From the NCBI GenBank assembly GCA_036821645.1, contig DAISJD010000013.1:1-42128 (forward strand): a stretch of DNA of 42,128 bases, given 5' to 3'. Below the pieces are notes generated by a model. That model worked only from the letters and a program-made list of their open reading frames with translations. It made no database searches and had not been told where the DNA came from. Source of the stretch: DAISJD01 sp036821645 (lineage in GTDB: Bacteria; Pseudomonadota; Alphaproteobacteria; ATCC43930; CGMCC-115725). Position 1 is the first letter of the stretch. Each line of letters begins with the position of its first letter. The position numbers were made by a program, and so were the translations under genes. Positions 32,899 to 41,404 of the stretch are shown here, one piece after another.

Positions 32899-33579
32899 TT
32901 ACGCCGCGGCCGTGACCGACAGGACCAGCGCGCCGTCATGCATGCGCACGGATCGGGTCGCCTGATCTGCCTGACTTTGCGAATGGGTGACCATGATGAT
33001 GGTGGCCCCGGCCTTATGAAGCCCGTGCAGGATATTCATCACCTGGGCACCGTTTTCACTGTCGAGATTGCCGGTCGGTTCATCCGCCAAAATCAGACTG
33101 GGTGCCCCGACGATGGCGCGGGCAATGGCGGCCCGTTGCTGTTGCCCGCCGGAGAGTTGATGGGGAAAATGGCGCGCCCGGTGGGCGATACCGACCCGAT
33201 CCATGGCGGATTCGACGAGGGCTCGCCGGGATCCCGGCAGCTTCTGGCGATAAAGCAGGCCAAGCTCGATATTCTCGCTGACCGTGAGATCGTCGATGAG
33301 GTTGAAGCTTTGAAAAATGAACCCCAGATGCTGGGCGCGATGCCGGGCCAATTTCACCTCGCTCATCTGCGCCAGATCGTCCCCGTCGAATAGGTAGGAT
33401 CCGCTGGTCGGCCGGTCGATGGTGCCGAGGATATTGAGCAGGGTCGATTTGCCCGACCCGGATTCCCCCATGATCGCGACGAATTCGCCGCGCCGGATGG
33501 TGAGGTTGATCTGGTGGAGGGCGGTGGTTTCGACCTCGTCGCTGCGATAGAGACGGGTGATGTTGTTGAGTTCAATCAT
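32899..33579 (-). CDS. MacB/LolD-type ABC transporter ATP-binding protein
   Basis: 226 residues. Nucleotide-binding subunit for the permease downstream. Walker A GESGSGKS (38-45), Q-loop FIFQSFNLIDDLTV, signature HQLSGGQQQRAAIARA, Walker B LILADEPTGNLDS, H-loop MVTHSQ. The LIxxLTVxEN segment and NLDS are typical of MacB/LolD proteins. Overlaps the fusion-protein gene by eight bases and precedes the permease by 47. Confidence 0.95.
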   Translation of the reverse strand: MIELNNITRLYRSDEVETTALHQINLTIRRGEFVAIMGESGSGKSTLLNILGTIDRPTSGSYLFDGDDLAQMSEVKLARHRAQHLGFIFQSFNLIDDLTVSENIELGLLYRQKLPGSRRALVESAMDRVGIAHRARHFPHQLSGGQQQRAAIARAIVGAPSLILADEPTGNLDSENGAQVMNILHGLHKAGATIIMVTHSQSQADQATRSVRMHDGALVLSVTAAA

Positions 33580-34873
33580 GATGGGCGCTTTCTGTCAGGA
33601 TCAGGTGGTTGATTGCGGCAAGGCCGGGGGGAAGGGCGGTCAACACCGTTTCCCCCGGTTCGAGGCCAGCCAAAATTTCGACGTAATCGGGATTGCGCCG
33701 TCCGATGGTGATCGGGCGGCGATCGGCCGCCTCGCCCGTCCCCGTGACGACGAAGATCGATGTGCCGCCGCTGTCGTTCAACCACGCGCCGTTGGCGACC
33801 AAGAGGGCCGGTTTCGTCTCGCCCAGGGTCAGGCGGACATCGACCGCTTCGCCGCGTTTCAGATCGGTCGGCATCGATCCGTCGAAGGTGAGTTCGACCG
33901 TCACCCGGCCGCCGACGATCTGGGGGAAGATTTTGGCGACTTTCACCGGACGGGTCTCGCCATGGATTGTGGCGGCGGCGGGCAGGTTGGGGGCCAGGCG
34001 GCCCAAGTAATATTCATCGATGAGGGCCTTGATTTTATAGGCATCATCCGAATCGACCTGACCCAACGTGTCGCCCTGTTTTACCGATTGCCCCGGTTTT
34101 AACGTAAAATCGGTGAGCCGTCCCTTGTCCGGGCTGCGGATGGTCAGCGCCTTCAAACTGTCATGGACTTGGACGAGGCTCGCCTGGAGACGGTCGGCAT
34201 TTTGCTGAACCTGTCGGCGTTGGGCTGCATAGATCGGGGCTTCTTTGCCCCAGGCGTCCTTGATGGCGGCAAGATGGGTGCGTTGATAGTCGCGCTCGTC
34301 GATATATTGCTTTAGGTTGGCCTCGTTGATGACGTTCTGGGCCAAAAGATATTGGCGTTTGGTCAATTCCTGTTCGGCCTTGTGCAGGCTGTAGCCCGCC
34401 TCCATGATTTCGCGCGCACGGTCGTTTTCGTTCTTTTGCAAGGTGATGATCTGGCCGCTCGCATCGCTGATCCGCCCGGTGATTTCGCTCTCTTTGGTTG
34501 TGACTTGGAGCGTGAGGTCGGGATTGGCGAGTTCTGCCAAAACCTGACCGCGCGTCACCCGCTCGCCATCGGTTCCGGTCACGGTTTCGACCCGCCCGGT
34601 CGCATCGGCGGTAATGACATAGGTCGATAGCGGCACGATTTCGCCGCGCACCGGCAGGTAATCTTGAAACGGACCCCGCGTGACGATCGCCCGGTCAAGG
34701 GCGAGGGCCGACACGCGCATCGTGCCCGCTTGGGGCAGGCTGCTATAGAAGGCGAGGGCCCCGCCCGCAAGCCCGATCCCCACGAGAAGTGCCAGGGCGG
34801 GTTTGCGCCAGGGGGCGCGTTTGATCGGGCGATCCATGGTCCGTTTCGGGGGGGAGGGAATTTTGGCATCCAT
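33572..34873 (-). CDS. HlyD-type membrane fusion protein of the exporter
   Basis: 433 residues from ATG 34873 (upstream TTG and downstream ATG 34837 are alternatives; none has a clear ribosome binding site). One membrane anchor PALALLVGIGLAGGALAFY near the N-terminus, then the lipoyl half RGEIVPLSTYVITADATGRV, a long coiled-coil hairpin (about 120-230, rich in E, K, Q and L), the second lipoyl half LTIRSPDKGRLTDFTLKPGQSVKQGD, and the beta-barrel/MP part. Links the ABC unit to an outer-membrane channel. No outer-membrane factor gene is adjacent. Confidence 0.9.
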   Translation of the reverse strand: MDAKIPSPPKRTMDRPIKRAPWRKPALALLVGIGLAGGALAFYSSLPQAGTMRVSALALDRAIVTRGPFQDYLPVRGEIVPLSTYVITADATGRVETVTGTDGERVTRGQVLAELANPDLTLQVTTKESEITGRISDASGQIITLQKNENDRAREIMEAGYSLHKAEQELTKRQYLLAQNVINEANLKQYIDERDYQRTHLAAIKDAWGKEAPIYAAQRRQVQQNADRLQASLVQVHDSLKALTIRSPDKGRLTDFTLKPGQSVKQGDTLGQVDSDDAYKIKALIDEYYLGRLAPNLPAAATIHGETRPVKVAKIFPQIVGGRVTVELTFDGSMPTDLKRGEAVDVRLTLGETKPALLVANGAWLNDSGGTSIFVVTGTGEAADRRPITIGRRNPDYVEILAGLEPGETVLTALPPGLAAINHLILTESAHHD

Positions 34874-34974
34874 GATCGAAGGCTTTGCATCTGAAGATGA
34901 GTTGATGCTTAATGGTAGCAGGGCGGGTTGTTTCAGCAACAAGTTTAAACTATTGATATAGAAGGATAAATTTT

Positions 34975-35025
34975 ATGACCCCGATCCTGAGGGCAGCACC
35001 CCTGTCCGATTTCGGACATGACTGA
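34975..35025 (+). CDS. Candidate 16-residue leader peptide coupled to the response regulator
   Basis: ATG 34975 has an AAGGA ribosome binding site eight bases upstream, better than that of the regulator itself. The frame encodes MTPILRAAPLSDFGHD and stops at 35023-35025, eight bases past the regulator start at 35018, in a different frame. The regulator has no ribosome binding site of its own and its frame has a stop at 34988, so reading through this leader is the most likely way it is translated. The composition is not that of an amino-acid attenuator. Confidence 0.5.
   Translation: MTPILRAAPLSDFGHD
35003..35018. promoter_or_regulatory. Perfect 16-bp palindrome at the response-regulator start
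   Basis: TGTCCGATTTCGGACA: 7-base arms around TT. The last base is the A of the regulator ATG, and the site lies in the space between the divergent exporter and regulator genes. Fis-type helix-turn-helix proteins bind such dyads, so it is a candidate operator for the regulator encoded here. In RNA it would form a hairpin over the start codon. Confidence 0.5.
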
Positions 35026-35587
35026 GCCGTCTGAGGCGCCGATGCGGCGCGTGCTTTATCTCGATGACGATCCCGATATTTTGATCGCAGCAGAGATCCT
35101 GCTTGCCCGTCATCAGATGGTCCTGGTGCCCGCTGCCACCCCTGCGATCGCCGAGACGATCCTGGCGCAAGAGGCGGTGGATGCGATCCTGCTCGACCTT
35201 AATTTCCGGCGCGGCGATACGTCCGGGGCGGAAGGCTTGGCGTTTTTGGATCGGATCTTGGCCCGTGATCCGCGCGCCCGCGTCGTGATCGTGACGGGGC
35301 ATAGCGGGATCAATATCGCGGTAGCGGCGATGCGGCGCGGGGCGGCGGATTTCGTGATGAAGCCCTGGCACAATGATCGGTTCGTCGCAACGATCAGGGC
35401 CGCGATCGATCAACCGCGCCCGGCCCCACCCCCGCCCGAACCGGACGATCTGAATTTGGACCGCACCGAACTCGCCCTCATCAAAGAAGCCTTGAAGCGC
35501 CATCACCATAATATTTCCCAGGCGGCAAAGGCCCTGGGCCTGACCCGTGCCGCCCTTTATCGCCGGATGGAAAAACATGGGCTTTAA
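35018..35587 (+). CDS. Response regulator, REC plus Fis-type HTH without AAA+ domain
   Basis: 189 residues. Receiver domain with acidic cluster DDD (16-18), phosphoacceptor Asp60 (ILLDLNF), Thr93 and Lys115. A proline-rich linker PRPAPPPPEP at 133-142 leads to a Fis-type helix-turn-helix (about 150-189: ALKRHHHNISQAAKALGLTRAALYRRM). The sigma-54 AAA+ domain that lies between these parts in NtrC-type proteins is absent, as in RegA/PrrA/ActR, so it should act with sigma-70 as activator or repressor. Partner kinase follows with an 11-base overlap; the exporter operon is divergent, so it is the likely target. The receiver region shows no RegA-like conservation that would make it the redox regulator. 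Confidence 0.9.
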   Translation: MTEPSEAPMRRVLYLDDDPDILIAAEILLARHQMVLVPAATPAIAETILAQEAVDAILLDLNFRRGDTSGAEGLAFLDRILARDPRARVVIVTGHSGINIAVAAMRRGAADFVMKPWHNDRFVATIRAAIDQPRPAPPPPEPDDLNLDRTELALIKEALKRHHHNISQAAKALGLTRAALYRRMEKHGL

Positions 35588-36782
35588 CCGCCGGGCGATG
35601 CAGGGGTTGGCCGCGGGCGGGGTGTTTTTCTGCGGTCTGGCGGCGGCAATAGCGGGCGATCTGCATCTTTATGCCACGGTGTCGGTCGCGATTCTGGCCG
35701 CCTTGTTCCTGGCCGGTTTGCTGCTGCGCCAATCGCCCGTTCGGGGCAGGGCGGGGGGCACCCGCGTGCCGCAGGGCAGCAGTTTGGCGGGCTATCGGGC
35801 GCAAGGTCTGCTGGATCAAACCCCGTCTGCCCTGATCCTGCAAGAGGATGACGGGGATGTGCTGGCGGTCAATCGCGCCGCCCGGCATTTGTTCGACACG
35901 CCGGGCCCCCTCACCCGCAGTACCCGTCAGGCCCTGTTGGCCCATGGCGGCGGCGGCCTCGACCAGATGCCGGGGCGGATCAAATGGCACGATCGTACCT
36001 ATGCCGTCGAGCTCTGCCTGATCGAAGAGGGGGGAGGCCGCGCCCATCTCGCCGTCTTCACCGACATCACGGCGGAGGTCCGCGCCGCCGAGGCGGCGGC
36101 CTTGCGCGATTTGTTGCAGGTGTTGAACCATGAATTGATGAATGCGCTGACCCCTGTCGCCTCTCTCGGGCGCAGTGCGCTCGATTTGATGGAACTGGGC
36201 ACCGATGCGGCACAGGATCAGGCAAAACGCGCGCTCGTCCGCGTCGTGGCGCGCACCGAAGGGCTGATCGATTTCGTCGAGGCCTATCGGGCGCTCACCC
36301 GTCTGCCGGAACCGCGACGGCGGCCCGTCGATCTCGCCGCCTTCACCGACGATCTCGCCGCCGCCTTCGCGGCGGAATGGGGGCCGCAGGGGGTGAGCCT
36401 GGAGGCGATCGTGCCGACCCCCAACCCGGTCGTCGCGATGGACGGGGATCAGATCCAGCTTTGTTTGGTCAATCTCTTGAAAAACGCCGCCGAGGCGACA
36501 TTGGACAGCCGGGAAAAACGCGTGCGGCTTCACTGGCAGCTTGACGGGGATCGGGTGGTTTTTACCGTCGAGGATTCGGGGCCCGGGATCGACCCCAGTG
36601 CCGTTCCATCGATTTTCTTGCCGTTTTATACGACCAAAGCGAACGGCAGCGGCGTCGGCCTCAGCCTCGCGCGGCAGATCCTGCAAGCCCATGGCGGTAC
36701 TCTGGACCTGCTGCGTGACGCGGAGCCCGCGCCGAACCCGTTGACGGGGGCCTGTTTTCGAGGCGTGCTGCGCCGGGTGTAG
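35577..36782 (+). CDS. Sensor histidine kinase paired with the REC-Fis regulator
   Basis: 401 residues from ATG 35577, which overlaps the regulator end by 11 bases. Two N-terminal membrane segments (about 9-50) separated by only a few residues, so there is almost no periplasmic sensing loop. A PAS-like region follows (ALILQEDDGDVLAVNRAARHLF ... FTDITAE). The phospho-acceptor is H185 in LNHELMNALTPVASL. N-box LVNLLKNAAEA, G1 DSGPGI, F-box FLPFYTTK and G2 GSGVGLSLARQI are complete. The signal is probably sensed in the membrane or cytoplasm, perhaps through the exporter (inference). Confidence 0.92.
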   Translation: MGFNRRAMQGLAAGGVFFCGLAAAIAGDLHLYATVSVAILAALFLAGLLLRQSPVRGRAGGTRVPQGSSLAGYRAQGLLDQTPSALILQEDDGDVLAVNRAARHLFDTPGPLTRSTRQALLAHGGGGLDQMPGRIKWHDRTYAVELCLIEEGGGRAHLAVFTDITAEVRAAEAAALRDLLQVLNHELMNALTPVASLGRSALDLMELGTDAAQDQAKRALVRVVARTEGLIDFVEAYRALTRLPEPRRRPVDLAAFTDDLAAAFAAEWGPQGVSLEAIVPTPNPVVAMDGDQIQLCLVNLLKNAAEATLDSREKRVRLHWQLDGDRVVFTVEDSGPGIDPSAVPSIFLPFYTTKANGSGVGLSLARQILQAHGGTLDLLRDAEPAPNPLTGACFRGVLRRV

Positions 36783-36923
36783 GGAAGTTGGAGTGTTTAG
36801 TTGATTTTTTACAATTATTAATAAAAATATAGAATTATTACTGATATGATGTACTGTTTTTTTAGTAAAATCTAAATATTTTTCTTATATTGAAGATTTT
36901 TTCTTAAGATAAGGCTCCTGTAA

Positions 36924-37589
36924 ATGGTGGTGTCATCAACGCAACCAGCAAAGAGGAAAATGAAAGATTTCCTTATGGATGCAGCCAAAGAAGCATTGCA
37001 AAAAGAAGGATGGACACTTGTCAGCGGTTCACTTTATGGCAAACACAGCCTGCGGCGGATTAGAAAAGGATCCATCACAAAAATAGTAGCAATCAGGACA
37101 TCCCAAGATACTTGGCTTCAATGCAACCGCAACAGTTCAGATAGTGGTTGGTGTACTTATGAAGAGGCTGATTATATTGCTATCGCCTCTGTCGATCAAA
37201 AAAATAACCCCCGATTTGCGAAAGTTTTTCTGTTTGAGCGAGAAGAAGTAACTGATCGCTTTGATAAAGCATACGAAGCACGCAAGAGAAAAGACTATAA
37301 GATTGTCGAAAACCACCGATTGGCGATCTCATTATATGATCGGGATTCCAATGATCCCGTGATTCTTGCGGGAGCTGGGCTCGGTTTAGATGCAAGCAAG
37401 CAAATTGGCTGGATGCCACTCGATCCAAGCGTGCCGATCGATGATCCAAGCGAGCAAGACGAAACAGATTTTTCGGCACAAGAACTCTCGGCACATGATG
37501 CGCCTTTGACGATTGCCGAGGCGAAACGCCGTCTTGCCTTATCGCTGGGCGTTGAGATCAGCAATATCACCATCACCGTGACAAGTTAG
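36924..37589 (+). CDS. Unrecognised 221-residue protein in an AT-rich patch
   Basis: 221 residues; I do not recognise the family. The upstream 140 bases and the first two thirds of the gene are AT-rich with AAA/GAA/ATT codons unlike neighbours, while the last ~35 codons (LTIAEAKRRLALSLGVEIS) return to local composition. The N-terminal half begins with a helical stretch (MKDFLMDAAKEALQKEGW) and continues with strands ITKIVAIRTSQDTWLQCNR and EEADYIAIASVDQ, then FEREEVTDRFDKAYEARKRK. The acidic linker PIDDPSEQDETD separates it from the C-terminal module. ATG 36924 has AAGG nine bases upstream; ATG 36960 with GAGG close by is an alternative. No signal peptide or membrane segment. Likely acquired by transfer. 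Confidence 0.75.
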   Translation: MVVSSTQPAKRKMKDFLMDAAKEALQKEGWTLVSGSLYGKHSLRRIRKGSITKIVAIRTSQDTWLQCNRNSSDSGWCTYEEADYIAIASVDQKNNPRFAKVFLFEREEVTDRFDKAYEARKRKDYKIVENHRLAISLYDRDSNDPVILAGAGLGLDASKQIGWMPLDPSVPIDDPSEQDETDFSAQELSAHDAPLTIAEAKRRLALSLGVEISNITITVTS

Positions 37590-37598
37590 TCAAATGTA

Positions 37599-37632
37599 CC
37601 CCTGCGATCAGCTTGTGGGCCGATCGCAGGGG
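37599..37632. terminator. Hairpin between the unknown gene and prolyl oligopeptidase
   Basis: CCCCTGCGATC (37599-37609) pairs perfectly with GATCGCAGGGG (37622-37632), 12-base loop, between convergent genes. No long T-run on either side. Confidence 0.55.
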
Positions 37633-37640
37633 CATCGTGC

Positions 37641-39818
37641 TTACTCCTGATACGGATTGGCCACGTCCAGTTGATCCATCAAAAAGGTGAGCGCGTCGGC
37701 GGTTTGGTCGATGATGACCTCAATCGGGCTGCCCATGCCGTGACCGGCCTTTGAGTCGGTCAAGAGATAGACGGGGTTCTTGGACCCGGTCGCCGCTTGC
37801 AGGCGGGCCGCGAATTTCCGGGAATGCAACGGGTTGACCCGCCCGTCATTTTCCCCGGCCATCAACAGGATCGACGGATAGGCCGTGCCGTCAGTGACAT
37901 GGTGATAGGGCGAATAGGCATAAAGGGCGTCGAATTGTGCCTTGTCCTTCACCGTGCCGAATTCGGTGATGTTGAAGGCCCCGTTCGGGTCCAATTCCAC
38001 CCGCAACATGTCGTAGATCCCGACATGGCTGACCACGGCGCGCATCAATTCAGGATGTTGGGTCAGCATCGCCCCCATCAACAGCCCACCATTGCTGCCG
38101 CCTTCGATCGCGAGATGCGCGGGGCTGGTGTAATGGGTGTCGATCAGGGCCTGGGCAACGGCGGCCATATCGTCGAACACGGTCTGCTTGCGCGTCAGGT
38201 TCCCGGCCTGATGCCAGGCATCGCCGAAATCCCCGCCGCCGCGCAGATTGGCCGAGACGTAGATCCCGCCATGATCCAAGAGGATGCGCCCCCGTGCGCC
38301 TAAGAAACGCGGGGCCTCGACCACGCCATAGCCGCCATATCCCGTCAGCAGCAGCGGGTTGGTGCCGTCAAGCTTCACCCCTTTGCGCGCGACCAGGGTA
38401 TAGGGGATCTTGGTGCCGTCCTTGCTGGTCGCCGTGCCGCGCATTACCTCGGCATCGTCGAATTTCGCCGGACTGCCCAAGAAAATCTTCGTATCGCTCA
38501 GTTTTGCCGTGCTCGGGTTCCAGCGGGCGGTATAGGCCGGGCGCACGAAACTGTTGAGGCCGAGCAGCAGATCGCCGTCGCCCAGCAGGGTCATTTCCCG
38601 CACGGCGCTGACGGGGGGCAGGGCGATCGGTCCCATCGCCTTGCCGGATGGATCGAAAACCTGGACTTCGGACGGGCCGCCCGCGACATAGCGGACATAA
38701 AGCCGGTCCTTGGTCGGCACGATCACATCGCCTTCAGGCGGTAAGGCGGCGGTGGCGGCGGGGATGATTTCCTTGGCATGTTTCAGATCGTAATCGCCGG
38801 GGGCGAGTTTCAGCACCCGCCCATTCGGACTGCCCTTGCGCGAGACGAGATAGGCGGCACCATCCGGGCCGATCACGACCTGGCGGATCACGTCGGCGAA
38901 TGTCGTGATCTGGTGCGTCTTGCCCTTGGCGTCGATGATGAAATGTTCGACCTCGCCGCCATCGCCATTGGCGACCGCGATGAGGGTCAGGCTCGGATTA
39001 TAGCGATTGTCGAATTTCGTTTCGGCGATTTTCGGCAATGTCTCGGGCAGGATGCGCTTGTCCTTGGCCGGGTCCGTGCCGATCTTGTGAAAGAAGACGC
39101 CCTGATAAAAGGCCCGGTCGGCTTCGGGCCGTTCGGTGCCGGGATAGCGCGTGTACCAGAATCCCTTGCCGTCGGCCTGCCAGGCCATGTCGCCGCCGCC
39201 GGTCGGATATTGGACATGGGGGATGGTTTCGCCCGTCGGTTTGCCGGTTGCGGCGTCGATCAGGGTGAGATCGCCCACCTCGCTGCCGCCTTTGGAGAGC
39301 GACGCCCCGATGAGACGCCCATCGGGCGAGGCCTGATACCAATCCATGGCGGTGGCACCGCTCGGATCGGTGGCGTTGAGGTCCAAGACGACCCGGCCCT
39401 TGTCGGGATCGACATCTTTGTCGAGGGCGATCAGCAGGGGTTGCTGGCCCTTCGGATCGGCATGGATCGCAAACAGGGTCTTGCCGCGCGGCTCGAAATC
39501 GAACCAGGCCCCCGTCGACCCGCCGATGAGGGCCGCAACCTTGGCCCGAATTGCGCTGCGCCGGGGCGAGGCGTCGAGGGCTTGGCGCGTGCGGTCATTT
39601 TGTTGGGCCGTCCATGCCTTGACCCGGGGGGATTGGGCCCCGCTTTCTTCAAGCCAGCGATAATCGTCGCCGACCGTGATTCCGTAATAGCTGTCGCTGA
39701 CGGGTTCCTTGGCCGTGGCGGGGGCACCGGCATCGGCGGCCCGTGCGTTAAGGGGCAAGCTCGAAAGGCAGGTGCCCACCATCAGGGTCGCCAGAATGGC
39801 GCGGGAAAAAACAGGCAT
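37641..39818 (-). CDS. Prolyl oligopeptidase (S9A), exported
   Basis: 725 residues. Serine peptidase cleaving after proline in short peptides. A signal peptide (about 1-28, ending LNARAADA) sends it to the periplasm. The seven-bladed propeller spans roughly 80-430; the catalytic domain has Ser575 in EGGSNGG, Asp658 in ENDGRVNP and His693 in AGHGMG, with YGGYGVVEAP and LDHGGIYVSANLRGGGDFGDAWH before it. Length is normal. No ribosome binding site is evident at ATG 39818. It stands alone between two hairpin terminators. Confidence 0.94.
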   Translation of the reverse strand: MPVFSRAILATLMVGTCLSSLPLNARAADAGAPATAKEPVSDSYYGITVGDDYRWLEESGAQSPRVKAWTAQQNDRTRQALDASPRRSAIRAKVAALIGGSTGAWFDFEPRGKTLFAIHADPKGQQPLLIALDKDVDPDKGRVVLDLNATDPSGATAMDWYQASPDGRLIGASLSKGGSEVGDLTLIDAATGKPTGETIPHVQYPTGGGDMAWQADGKGFWYTRYPGTERPEADRAFYQGVFFHKIGTDPAKDKRILPETLPKIAETKFDNRYNPSLTLIAVANGDGGEVEHFIIDAKGKTHQITTFADVIRQVVIGPDGAAYLVSRKGSPNGRVLKLAPGDYDLKHAKEIIPAATAALPPEGDVIVPTKDRLYVRYVAGGPSEVQVFDPSGKAMGPIALPPVSAVREMTLLGDGDLLLGLNSFVRPAYTARWNPSTAKLSDTKIFLGSPAKFDDAEVMRGTATSKDGTKIPYTLVARKGVKLDGTNPLLLTGYGGYGVVEAPRFLGARGRILLDHGGIYVSANLRGGGDFGDAWHQAGNLTRKQTVFDDMAAVAQALIDTHYTSPAHLAIEGGSNGGLLMGAMLTQHPELMRAVVSHVGIYDMLRVELDPNGAFNITEFGTVKDKAQFDALYAYSPYHHVTDGTAYPSILLMAGENDGRVNPLHSRKFAARLQAATGSKNPVYLLTDSKAGHGMGSPIEVIIDQTADALTFLMDQLDVANPYQE

Positions 39819-39880
39819 TGGTATGGCTCGTCAAAAAAGGGGGCGGGGCAGGGCCCGGAATGGAGACGAGCATAAACAAA

Positions 39881-39907
39881 TGGCCGCCCCTTGTCAGGGG
39901 GCGGCCA
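39881..39907 (-). terminator. Rho-independent terminator of icd
   Basis: TGGCCGCCCC (39881-39890) pairs with GGGGCGGCCA (39898-39907). Read leftwards it is followed by TTTGTTTATG. Lies 49 bases after the icd stop. Confidence 0.85.
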
Positions 39908-39955
39908 CTTATCATTTTTGTAATGTATCGTCTGCGTCTTGAACCGATCCCGAGA

Positions 39956-41173
39956 TCAGGCCTTCATCGCGGCCTTGAGACCGGCATCGAGCTTGTCCAG
40001 GAATTGATTCGTGGTCAGCCACGGTTGGTTCGGGCTGATCAGGATGGCGAGATCCTTGGTCATGAAGCCTGCTTCGACCGTATCGACGCAGACCTTTTCC
40101 AACGTTTCGGCAAAGGCTTGGACGTCGGGGGTATTGTCGAACTTGCCGCGATAATAAAGGCCGCGCGTCCAGGCGAAGATCGACGCGATCGGGTTGGTCG
40201 AGGTTTCCTTGCCCTTTTGATATTCGCGGTAATGGCGCGTCACCGTGCCGTGTGCCGCTTCGGCTTCGACTGTTTGTCCATCGGGGGTCAGCAGCACGGA
40301 GGTCATGAGGCCCAGCGACCCGAACCCTTGGGCGACCGTATCGGATTGCACGTCGCCGTCGTAATTCTTACAGGCCCACACGAAATTGCCGTTCCACTTC
40401 AAGGCGCTTGCCACCATGTCGTCGATCAGGCGATGTTCGTATGTGAGACCGGCGGCGGCGAATTGATCCTTGAATTCCTTGTCGAACACTTCTTGGAACA
40501 GATCCTTGAAACGACCGTCATAAGCCTTCAAAATCGTGTTCTTGGTCGACAGATAGACCGGCCATTTGCGCAGCAGGCCGTAATTGAAGCAGGATTGCGC
40601 AAAGCCCCGGATCGATTCGTCGAGATTGTACATGCCCATTGCCACACCGGCATCGGGGAATTGGAACACCTCGTAGCTCACGGGTTCCCCGCCGCCATCG
40701 GGCGTGAAGGTCATGGTGAGCTTGCCGGGGCCCGGCACCTTGAAATCGGTCGCGCGATATTGGTCGCCGAAGGCATGGCGGCCGATCACGATCGGGGCGG
40801 TCCAGCCGGGCACGAGGCGCGGCACGTTGGTGCAGATGATCGGTTCGCGGAACACGGTGCCGCCGATAATGTTGCGGATCGTGCCGTTCGGCGATTTCCA
40901 CATCTTTTTCAGGCCGAATTCTTCGACCCGCGCCTCGTCGGGGGTGATGGTCGCGCATTTGACGCCGACGCCGTACTGCTTGATCGCATTGGCGGAATCG
41001 ATCGTGACCTGGTCGTTGGTTGCATCCCGGTATTCGATGCCGAGATCGTAATATTTCAGGTCGATATCAAGGTAGGGCAGGATCAGCTTTTCTTTGATGA
41101 AGCGCCAAATGACGCGGGTCATCTCGTCGCCGTCAAGTTCGACGACGGGGGTCACTACCTTGATTTTGCTCAT
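39956..41173 (-). CDS. icd: NADP-dependent isocitrate dehydrogenase
   Basis: 405 residues. TCA-cycle enzyme of the eukaryote-like homodimeric subfamily (not the E. coli type). Seen: VVELDGDEMTRVIW at the N-terminus, KSPNGTIRNIIGGTVFREPI with substrate-binding Ser/Asn/Arg, KWPVYLSTKNTILKAYDGRF, DDMVASALKWNGNFVWACKNYDGDVQSD with the metal-binding aspartates, and EAAHGTVTRHY with the NADP site. ATG 41173 has AGGAGA nine bases upstream. The leader contains an inverted repeat CCGGATC/GATCCGG (41199-41205, 41218-41224). Confidence 0.97.
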   Translation of the reverse strand: MSKIKVVTPVVELDGDEMTRVIWRFIKEKLILPYLDIDLKYYDLGIEYRDATNDQVTIDSANAIKQYGVGVKCATITPDEARVEEFGLKKMWKSPNGTIRNIIGGTVFREPIICTNVPRLVPGWTAPIVIGRHAFGDQYRATDFKVPGPGKLTMTFTPDGGGEPVSYEVFQFPDAGVAMGMYNLDESIRGFAQSCFNYGLLRKWPVYLSTKNTILKAYDGRFKDLFQEVFDKEFKDQFAAAGLTYEHRLIDDMVASALKWNGNFVWACKNYDGDVQSDTVAQGFGSLGLMTSVLLTPDGQTVEAEAAHGTVTRHYREYQKGKETSTNPIASIFAWTRGLYYRGKFDNTPDVQAFAETLEKVCVDTVEAGFMTKDLAILISPNQPWLTTNQFLDKLDAGLKAAMKA

Positions 41174-41404
41174 TATCGAGTCTCTCCTGATGGGGTGTCC
41201 GGATCGTGCCGCTGGCGGATCCGGGCGGGTAAATGACCGACCCGATCTGATAGGGATCAGGCTTTGAAAGAAGAAGCGAACGGGGGTTCCAATCGAAAGA
41301 CCTGTTCCTGCGACCGGAAGACGCGCTCAAATTTGCCGAGCGACGATACCATGCCGTGTGTTCGAGACAAGAGGAACCAGCACGACTTAGACGAAAGACC
41401 CTCC

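Noticed and set aside
34848..34854. A G7 run near the start of the fusion-protein gene as a second phase-variable tract
   Set aside because: Seven bases is common by chance in GC-rich DNA and is short for frequent slippage.
35018..35587. The regulator as the redox regulator RegA/PrrA/ActR
   Set aside because: Domain layout is the same, but the kinase has only two membrane segments and no RegB-like quinone-binding region, and the partner genes are an exporter rather than senC/hvrA-type genes.
35481..36692. A 403-codon minus-strand frame opposite the kinase and regulator
   Set aside because: Low-complexity Gln/Arg/Gly-rich product without domains; the plus strand encodes a complete kinase.
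39818..41236. A 472-codon open frame on the plus strand opposite icd
   Set aside because: It is the antisense shadow of icd, whose protein is fully recognisable; the antisense product is rich in Asp/Gly/His/Ile in a pattern typical of complement frames.
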